From DATJYV01 sp035499415 (GTDB lineage: Bacteria; Bacteroidota; Ignavibacteria; UBA10030), in contig DATJYV010000086.1 in NCBI GenBank assembly GCA_035499415.1, positions 1-11,780 on the forward strand: DNA of 11,780 nucleotides, read 5' to 3'. The position numbers and the translations under genes were made by a program. A model generated the notes under the pieces. That model was given only the letters and a program-made list of their open reading frames with translations, ran no database searches and was not told the origin of the DNA. Position 1 is the first letter of the stretch; each line of letters begins with the position of its first letter. Of this stretch, positions 8,001 to 11,780 are shown in pieces.

Positions 8001-9039
8001 CGCGAACGGCACGTTGACCGACGTCTATTCGCAGAGTAATCGGATCACGATGCGGACCTCGCGGCCTCTCTGGGAAGGAGCCCAGATCGACCTCAACTGG
8101 AACGTCGCATGGGATTACAACGCCAACACGACGATCACAACCGATGGCGCCGGGAATCCGACGATCGCTTCGCGGACCGTCAGCGGCGATGTCGACCGGT
8201 CGTTCATGTCGTTTCCGCCGGTCCTGATTTTCCAGCTCTTCCACACGAGTCTCGACGAGGTGGACAAGAAGTTCGAGCAGATGCGGGCGGACCCCAACGA
8301 TACGCGCGACGATGCGACGAAACTTTCACAGGCATTCTCCGAAGGCCTGGAGGCGTTCCCCTGGCTCTCAAAAGTCCTCGGCGGCATTGCCCCCCGCCTC
8401 AACTGGACGATTCGGTGGGACGGCCTGGAAAAACTTTCCTTTTTCCACAGCTTCGCCTCGCGCGTCACGCTCGACCATTCGTACACGTCCGACTACCGCG
8501 ACCGATTTCACTTCACATCCGATGGGCAGCAGGTGACGGACGGCCAGACGGTCACGTACGGGTTCAATCCCCTGCTTGGGGTGACGGTGGCGTTCAAGGA
8601 AGTTGCGAAGGGAACCCTGGGAGCATCCGCCCGTTACGGTACCAGCACGACCTACGACCTCACTCCGTCGATCGGCAACGTTGCGGGCACGGCCACGACC
8701 GACATCACGCTCACGGCGGACTACGCCCGCCAGGGTTTCCAGATACCCTTCTTCGGCCTTTCCCTGTCGAATGACGTGGACATGAGTTTATCCTACACCT
8801 ACTCGAAGAATGCCCAGCGGTTGTACGACTTGAACGAAAACTACACCACCGACGGCATACCGCAAAACGGCTCGAGCCGCACGGTGATTGAGCCGAAAAT
8901 CCGTTACGTCCTCAGCGCGCGGGTGACTGCGTCGTTGTACTACTCGTACACAAAGATCGCGCCCGACGCCGGCGGGTCGAGCACACCCGGCTCGACGGTG
9001 AACGAAGGAGGTCTGGACGTCCACGTCTCCATCCAATGA
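2068..9039 (+). CDS. sprA: T9SS outer-membrane translocon protein SprA
   Basis: SprA (Sov in Porphyromonas) forms the very large single-chain beta-barrel through which type IX secretion cargo crosses the outer membrane; in Flavobacterium it is a 36-strand barrel with a lateral gate that binds PorV and a plug. This protein has 2323 residues, in the family range. It starts at the first in-frame ATG after a TGA at 2044-2046, with a basic N-terminus and a hydrophobic signal segment (about 22-36), probably cleaved near residue 41. Family hallmarks are MYLPDPIFV (from 142), GPNIIKLQINGAVDI (about 239-253), SQALFGIKAGLQFG (345-358), the IDDFEGA block (D883-D884), the acidic loop NPGEDVGLDG (about 1082-1091), DTEDLNGNNALD (from 1164) and FEYELSLD. 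The C-terminal half is rich in alternating aromatic strands and ends in GGLDVHVSIQ. A DY-x-G motif recurs near residues 491 and 736, consistent with the two SprA N-terminal modules known in this family. No frameshift is seen. Usual partners (gldKLMN/porV) are not in the window. Confidence 0.95.
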   Translation: MNVLAFVRPFHSLVRHAAQPTGVLLPLFFAVLLTGTGEVRARSLPAERGDAFDPPYFQVQQRDTTKSAQRPAPSGKLSRRARAELERRSSQAAEEGAIDTSRAMLELIRALPRDSSARLEQFQHVRRDRPAVNPAARRTHPMYLPDPIFVVHREELDSSRLVYHLRTLYNNKDTRVPIDVPLDDYRRIRMDRTIRQNWEQMAQAYEAGAEKKTGLGEVFGKVTNIEIPVPKNPLFSIFGPNIIKLQINGAVDIHAAFRNTLSSLATNSPLGQSRDEPDFNQEVQVNVRGEIGDKLKIDADWNTKRTFEYENQLHIHYTGYDDEIVQSVEAGNVSLQTNSAFISSSQALFGIKAGLQFGPLRLTTIASQKKGQIKALTVSGGSQPTPFERRPTDYSQDHYFVDTVYIGEYENNYLKIPAQPNPYLQIRDIEVWVTDNGTLNASKDKNVIAFINVSDVLSRQNDPASHDVTLFNQIPGQLEVGRFSRLDQGTDYIFNANAGIITMNRALQPDQAIAVAYSTADPTGLSKPAILIGNFGSQDTSSTLIMKLVRPRNLDPSFGVAWQLMLKNRYLLGGRGINQDGFALNIEYQISGQPPYRDVTPQNINLLQMFGLDRYIGNTSQAGQDKVFDYLKGLTIDESRGELIFPTVEPFSSKGIQELLLTKLDPVTAKAVADSFAFDALYDTTYYGALNSPKNRFYIRGTIKPATASSYNLGFNIVEGSVKVLVDGVAAAANVDYVVDYISGQVTIKNQALLVPGRNLQIQYEANDLFQIASKTLIGARADLSLSPRTNIGFTIMNLDQQSLSDKVRLGEEPISNTIMGFDGSTSFDADFITKALNWLPGIQTTATSPVQFKGEAAYMLPNPNTRVSPISEDQGKSIAYIDDFEGANKQIPLGVTFTQWKDASPPYYIQGLDPFVPDPLNLTVPTDDSLLTDGSILPDTTKMGYKALMTWFNLIPTDVIVTDIWPKREVAQEDQQVTVLNMYFKPGARGEYNYSMNLENTVLGSDHSKTWGGIQHVIGTTATNLLDENIGFIEVWVKIPMTDPGAKLNIDLGYISEDVIPNHQLDTEDGVGTGTRNGFLNPGEDVGLDGLTDDQEKTAHTDFITKYSALIPNVANDPSGDNWRVLPVPGYTPLTSDVMDQYYLGVDGTENSAGSELGARFPDTEDLNGNNALDRTNSYFEYELSLDTSSIAFQHYVTGGQNGWYQIRIPIDDFKRQIGAPSFTNIEDVRLWMTGAQSNVLVRMTELNLIGNQWQEVVQNDPEFKVSAVNVEDNPNYTPPTSGLRTLDLTRPDQNLHSNEQSLDLIVTGMKDGETKLAMRQFNVKPLDVFSYKTLKMFVHGESADNVESQSKGYRAFAYTDTSNYDVAMVFQFGYDSLNYYEYREPVHPGWDPLNEVLISFGDITAIKLTIDSAGALSRAYPVPNGPPGSTYRVRGSPTLTDIRYIAIGVDNPVNKGATVISGELWVDELRLTDVDNTPGWAYRFDTSVKLADVGSMAFSYSDRDPYFHSLEDRFGTRNTDVNWSFSGNFAFERFLPETWTGSSLAFSYSHVEAIEHPKYLPGTDILVDAAASRVATDTSLARSLGVTDANDLRLHSENLSVTETYSLPNVHLNIPSSFWWITETVDRLTFAYSYTSTSSRSPTEQFSDSWNWNSRLGYLLPLSPNNYIEPLSLLYELIPLDWWKTLRLYYTPKQISLAATLARSHSQDEARNQTSANPVVRNLASTRSMSFSWQFFDGGLLNLGTDYQLDVSSSLVNLETDQYGRQRSLLDILNDMFFKERLIDFGQDLNYGQTINLNTRIVVPKIMKLDQIFSPTLRYSSRYDWSNNLQAGNLGKAGAVGTSLTMGTDFNSKTIADLIWNPLPPVPTTGKDTSKNFAKELDQISRSLIKTPFFDFDRFNISFTQTNRSQNMGLLGGPGFANIFDRVPLVQSDRPDYGPSLYYQLGFASDPHGDLVIHSKDSFPFIAGYSLPGPRAANGTLTDVYSQSNRITMRTSRPLWEGAQIDLNWNVAWDYNANTTITTDGAGNPTIASRTVSGDVDRSFMSFPPVLIFQLFHTSLDEVDKKFEQMRADPNDTRDDATKLSQAFSEGLEAFPWLSKVLGGIAPRLNWTIRWDGLEKLSFFHSFASRVTLDHSYTSDYRDRFHFTSDGQQVTDGQTVTYGFNPLLGVTVAFKEVAKGTLGASARYGTSTTYDLTPSIGNVAGTATTDITLTADYARQGFQIPFFGLSLSNDVDMSLSYTYSKNAQRLYDLNENYTTDGIPQNGSSRTVIEPKIRYVLSARVTASLYYSYTKIAPDAGGSSTPGSTVNEGGLDVHVSIQ

Positions 9040-9061
9040 AAGCAGGTTGGCGGGACGCGCG

Positions 9062-9090
9062 TTGATTCTCCTGCAACGAATCCGTACTTT
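9062..9090 (+). promoter_or_regulatory. Weak candidate promoter in front of porX
   Basis: Within the 65-bp sprA-porX gap, TTGATT (9062-9067) is followed after 17 bp by TACTTT (9085-9090). The matches to the E. coli consensus are modest (four and three of six), but the layout resembles the candidate ahead of sprA (TTGAT plus 17-18 bp plus TAC). A start near 9097 would leave a leader of under ten bases, so if it is real the message is nearly leaderless. Read-through from sprA is an equally good explanation, because no terminator is visible in the gap. Confidence 0.2.
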
Positions 9091-9098
9091 CTCTGATC

Positions 9099-9102
9099 GG
9101 AG
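9099..9102 (+). promoter_or_regulatory. Shine-Dalgarno-like GGAG before porX, unusually close
   Basis: GGAG lies only two bases before the porX ATG at 9105, against a usual spacing of five to nine. It is one of the few SD-like sequences placed before a gene start in this window. The start itself is fixed by the conserved PorX N-terminus (KKILWVDDE), so the close spacing predicts weak SD-driven initiation rather than a wrong start. Confidence 0.3.
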
Positions 9103-9104
9103 CC

Positions 9105-10667
9105 ATGGATAACGCCAAAAAAATACTCTGGGTCGATGACGAAATCGACCTGCTGAAACCGCATCTGAAACTCCTGGAGCAAAAAGGATACGCCGTCGAT
9201 ACGGCGACGAATGGGGAAGATGCCGTCGAGCTGGTGAGGGGGAAGGGATACGACCTCGTATTTCTCGACGAGATGATGCCGGGAAAGGGGGGACTGCAAA
9301 CGCTTGCCGAAATCAAGGATGTCACGCCGGGACTTCCCGTCGTGATGGTCACGAAGAGCGAAACCGAAAGTCTGATGGAAGAAGCCATCGGCGGCAAGAT
9401 CACCGACTATCTGACGAAACCGGTGAACCCGAGTCAAATCCTGCTCGCGTGCAAGAAAATCTTCGACTCCAAAAAGATCACGAGCGAGCACGTCTCGCGC
9501 GACTACGCAAAGGAATTTCAGAACATCGCGCTGACGCTCATGAATCCCCTCGACGCGGTCGAGTGGATCGAACTCTACAAGAAATTGACCGACTGGGATA
9601 TCGAACTCGACGGGCATCCTGAACTCGGGCTTCGGCAGACCCTCCTCGACCAGAAACGGGAATGCAATGCGGAGTTCGCGAAATTCGTCGACCGGCACTA
9701 TCAGAAATGGATCGCTGACCCGAACCGTCCCGTCATGCTTTCTACGGACATTGTTGAACGGGTCCTCATCCCGTCGCTTTCGGAACGGTCCTCGGTATTC
9801 TTCTTTGTCATTGACTGTCTGCGGCTCGACCAGTGGTTGATCATGGAAGAAGTCTTGTCCGAATACTATTCGTTCGAGAAGCAGTATCATTTCAGCATCC
9901 TGCCGACCGCCACGCCCTATTCGCGCAATGCGATCTTCAGCGGATTGTTTCCGGCAGAGCTCGAACGCCGGTTTCCGGAAATCTGGCAGGCGGGGGAGGA
10001 TGATGAGAACAGCCGCAACCGTCACGAGCACGAATTGCTCGACAAGCTCCTCGAGCGGAAGCGCATCCCGCTGAACCCCGGTTCGAAGTATGTGAAGATT
10101 CTCGACGCCGAGTTCGGCCGTCAGTTTGAGAACAACATTCTTTCGTACACCCAGGGACGCCTGACCGCCGTGGTCGTGAACTTTGTCGATATGCTTGCCC
10201 ACGGGAGGTCTGATTCGCCGCTGTTGAAGGAGATCGCTCCGGACGAGGCGGCGTATCGCTCGCTCACGCGGTCGTGGTTTCTCCATTCATCCCTGTTCAG
10301 CATGCTCAAGACCCTCGCAAAGCAGCCGCAGGTGAAGATCATCCTCACAACCGACCATGGGAGCGTTCGATGTTTGCGCGGCTCGAAAGTCATCGGGGAC
10401 CGGGAGGCCTCGACGAACCTCCGATACAAGTTTGGCCGCAACCTCAAAGTAGACGAGAAACAGGCCGTTTTCGTCAAAAACCCGGCTGAATATCTGCTCC
10501 CCCGCGGAAGCGTCACGACCAATTATGTCATGGCGAAAGAGGACTACTTTTTCGTCTATCCCACCGATTACCACCGCTACCTCAATCAGTACCGCGACAG
10601 TTTTCAGCACGGCGGCATCTCGATGGAGGAAATGATTCTCCCCGTCGTCAAATTCCATCGACGATGA
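9105..10667 (+). CDS. porX: PorX: T9SS response regulator with PglZ/alkaline-phosphatase-superfamily effector domain
   Basis: PorX is the cytoplasmic response regulator of the T9SS. In Porphyromonas gingivalis it works with the kinase PorY and the sigma factor SigP, and its effector domain is a metal-dependent phosphodiesterase acting on oligonucleotides. The 520 residues match the family length (about 518). The receiver (about 5-120) has the acidic pair D11-D12, phospho-acceptor D55 (FLDEMMPG), T83 and K105 (TKP). A helical linker (about 125-210) joins it to the PglZ domain (about 230-518), which keeps the superfamily metal and catalytic set: D237 (VIDCLR), candidate nucleophile T270 (TATPYSRN), D362 and H366 (VDMLAH), D417-H418 (TTDHGS) and H502 (QHGG). 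It therefore looks catalytically competent. It lies 65 bp after sprA and overlaps tsaE by ATGA. Fusion to a receiver and the T9SS neighbour exclude the BREX-type PglZ. Confidence 0.94.
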   Translation: MDNAKKILWVDDEIDLLKPHLKLLEQKGYAVDTATNGEDAVELVRGKGYDLVFLDEMMPGKGGLQTLAEIKDVTPGLPVVMVTKSETESLMEEAIGGKITDYLTKPVNPSQILLACKKIFDSKKITSEHVSRDYAKEFQNIALTLMNPLDAVEWIELYKKLTDWDIELDGHPELGLRQTLLDQKRECNAEFAKFVDRHYQKWIADPNRPVMLSTDIVERVLIPSLSERSSVFFFVIDCLRLDQWLIMEEVLSEYYSFEKQYHFSILPTATPYSRNAIFSGLFPAELERRFPEIWQAGEDDENSRNRHEHELLDKLLERKRIPLNPGSKYVKILDAEFGRQFENNILSYTQGRLTAVVVNFVDMLAHGRSDSPLLKEIAPDEAAYRSLTRSWFLHSSLFSMLKTLAKQPQVKIILTTDHGSVRCLRGSKVIGDREASTNLRYKFGRNLKVDEKQAVFVKNPAEYLLPRGSVTTNYVMAKEDYFFVYPTDYHRYLNQYRDSFQHGGISMEEMILPVVKFHRR

Positions 10668-11155
10668 CAAGCCGGACGACAACCCGTTCTGCCCAGGAAA
10701 CGATGCAGGTCGGGATGTCGCTTGCCCGGGAACTTCAGCGAGGCGATTTCATCGCCATCCACGGGGAGCTCGGCGCGGGAAAAACCCAGCTTGTGAAAGG
10801 CATCGCTCGCGGGCTCGGCGTTTCAGAGTCGGTGACCAGTCCGACGTTCGTCATCCTGAATCGATATTCGGGACGAGACCGGAAATCCCGGGAGCTGTTC
10901 CTCTACCACTTCGACTTCTATCGCATCCGGACCCTTTCTGAAATTTACGACGTGGGATTCGAAGAGTTCGCCCGTGGCGAATCCATCTGTGTCGTCGAGT
11001 GGCCAGAAGCCCTGGGGCCTCTTCTGCCCGAACGCCGATACGACATCCTGATCGAGTTCGGCCCTGCGTCCAACGAGCGCCGCATGGTAATCGACGGCCC
11101 CGCAAGGGAACCGCTTGCAGGTGCGCCCGCCTCAGCCCGCGCGGTTCGCAAATGA
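10664..11155 (+). CDS. tsaE: tRNA t6A biosynthesis ATPase TsaE
   Basis: TsaE (YjeE) is the small P-loop ATPase that works with the TsaB-TsaD pair in the cytoplasm to make N6-threonylcarbamoyladenosine at position 37 of ANN-decoding tRNAs; it is thought to reset the complex after each cycle. The 163 residues carry the Walker A GELGAGKT (34-41), the family signature VTSPTFVILNRY (57-68), the Walker-B-like HFDFYR (82-87, D84) and VEWPE (111-115). The usual length is about 150; the last 20 or so residues form an Ala/Pro/Arg-rich tail that is probably disordered. The start ATG overlaps the porX stop and its own stop overlaps the tsaB start, both as ATGA. No Shine-Dalgarno is evident, so translation is probably coupled to porX. 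Location next to porX is, from memory, common in Bacteroidota. Confidence 0.95.
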   Translation: MTSRTTTRSAQETMQVGMSLARELQRGDFIAIHGELGAGKTQLVKGIARGLGVSESVTSPTFVILNRYSGRDRKSRELFLYHFDFYRIRTLSEIYDVGFEEFARGESICVVEWPEALGPLLPERRYDILIEFGPASNERRMVIDGPAREPLAGAPASARAVRK

Positions 11156-11780
11156 AAGTGCTTGGCATTGAAACTTCGACGGCAGTCTGCTCCGTCGGAT
11201 TGGTGGACGGAGAAAAGGTCGTGAGCTCGCGGTCGGTTCACGAATCTCACATCCATTCAGAAAAACTACTCACGATGGTGCAGGAGGTATGTCCAAAGAT
11301 CGGCCTCGGGGAGATCGACGGCGTCGCCGTTTCGATGGGCCCCGGGTCGTTCACCGGGCTTCGCATCGGGTTGAGCGCCGCGAAGGGTTTGTGCGTGGCT
11401 CTCGGAAGGCCGTTGGTCGGCGTTCCCACTTTTGACGCAGTCGCCAGCACGGCGATGCTCTCTCAGCCGGGCGCTGCGTCGGTCCTCATCTGCGTGAATG
11501 CGAGTCAGGGGATGTATTTTGCGGGCCGGTACGAGCGCGCCGCCTCCGGAGAAATTCAGGGGAACGGCATCCGCGTCCAACCCCTGGCGGAAATCCCCCG
11601 TTATCCTGCCGGCGTCAATTACGCGGTGATCACGGATTCCAAAGCTGCGTTGGCATCGGTTATTGACTCTGACCGAGTTTTCGACGATATTGAAAAGTTT
11701 TGGCGCGGTGATTCGGTCGCGCTTCTCGGCGAACGCAAACTCCGGCGAAACGAGATCACGGAACTTCAGGATGCGGAACC
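11152..11780 (+). CDS. tsaB: tRNA t6A biosynthesis protein TsaB (3' truncated)
   Basis: TsaB (YeaZ) is the ASKHA-fold partner that dimerises with the catalytic TsaD and binds TsaE in the bacterial t6A complex. The frame starts at ATG 11152, overlapping the tsaE stop, and runs open to the window end; 209 of probably about 220-240 residues are present. Family signatures are the N-terminal LGIETSTAVCSVGL (4-17), HIHSEKLL (33-40), the SMGPGSFTGLRIGLSAAKGL segment (61-80) and the VPTFDAVA helix (91-98). The position where most TsaB proteins have DAR followed by EVY or a similar sequence (the strand after residue 112) reads VNASQGMYFA here, with N116-A117-S118. The C-terminal part shown is poorly conserved across the family. 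A rimI homologue often follows tsaB but would lie outside the window. Confidence 0.93.
   Translation, partial: MKVLGIETSTAVCSVGLVDGEKVVSSRSVHESHIHSEKLLTMVQEVCPKIGLGEIDGVAVSMGPGSFTGLRIGLSAAKGLCVALGRPLVGVPTFDAVASTAMLSQPGAASVLICVNASQGMYFAGRYERAASGEIQGNGIRVQPLAEIPRYPAGVNYAVITDSKAALASVIDSDRVFDDIEKFWRGDSVALLGERKLRRNEITELQDAE

Noticed and set aside
9042..9074. GCAGG...CCTGC pair after sprA as a terminator
   Set aside because: The arms are 5 bp with a 23-nt loop and no following T-tract; likely chance.
8940..10286. Long antisense open frame (448 codons) across the sprA end and porX
   Set aside because: It spans two real genes and their gap on the opposite strand, has no recognisable motif and shows the composition of a complement frame.
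9105..10667. PglZ domain as part of a BREX phage-defence system
   Set aside because: The domain is fused to a receiver in the PorX arrangement, beside sprA and t6A genes, and no other BREX gene is present.

Overview
The window is gene-dense, GC-rich bacterial DNA with every gene on the + strand. I recognise six protein-coding genes, the first and last cut by the window edges. I see no rRNA, tRNA, CRISPR array, insertion sequence or prophage gene. A full-length SprA (outer-membrane translocon of the type IX secretion system, T9SS) next to a PorX-type response regulator places the source in the Bacteroidota/Chlorobiota/Ignavibacteriota (FCB) group. The high GC content and strong G/C preference at third codon positions suggest a GC-rich, probably environmental lineage rather than a classical low-GC Bacteroides or Flavobacterium. 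I cannot name the genus.

Layout: (1) 2-1102, the C-terminal part of a hybrid sensor histidine kinase (HisKA, HATPase, then a receiver). (2) 1117-1773, pdxH, pyridoxamine 5'-phosphate oxidase, with active-site numbering almost identical to the E. coli enzyme. (3) 1774-2067, a 294-bp gap with a plausible promoter followed by overlapping inverted repeats. (4) 2068-9039, sprA, 2323 codons. (5) 9040-9104, a 65-bp gap. (6) 9105-10667, porX, a receiver fused to a PglZ/alkaline-phosphatase-superfamily domain. (7) 10664-11155, tsaE, and (8) 11152-11780, tsaB (3' truncated). The last three genes are joined by 4-nt ATGA overlaps.

How the genes fit together: SprA is the gated outer-membrane channel through which T9SS cargo leaves the cell. 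PorX is the cytoplasmic regulator that controls T9SS gene expression and function. Having the two side by side puts channel and controller in one locus. tsaE and tsaB make part of the machinery for the tRNA modification t6A, and they appear to be co-translated with porX. pdxH makes pyridoxal phosphate and seems coupled to the kinase gene rather than to the secretion genes.

Most of the window is conserved chromosomal content. The points of interest are the sprA-porX-tsaE-tsaB order, two similar promoter-like elements ahead of sprA and porX, the structured sprA leader, and an unusual substitution in TsaB. I found no strong sign of an entirely new system.
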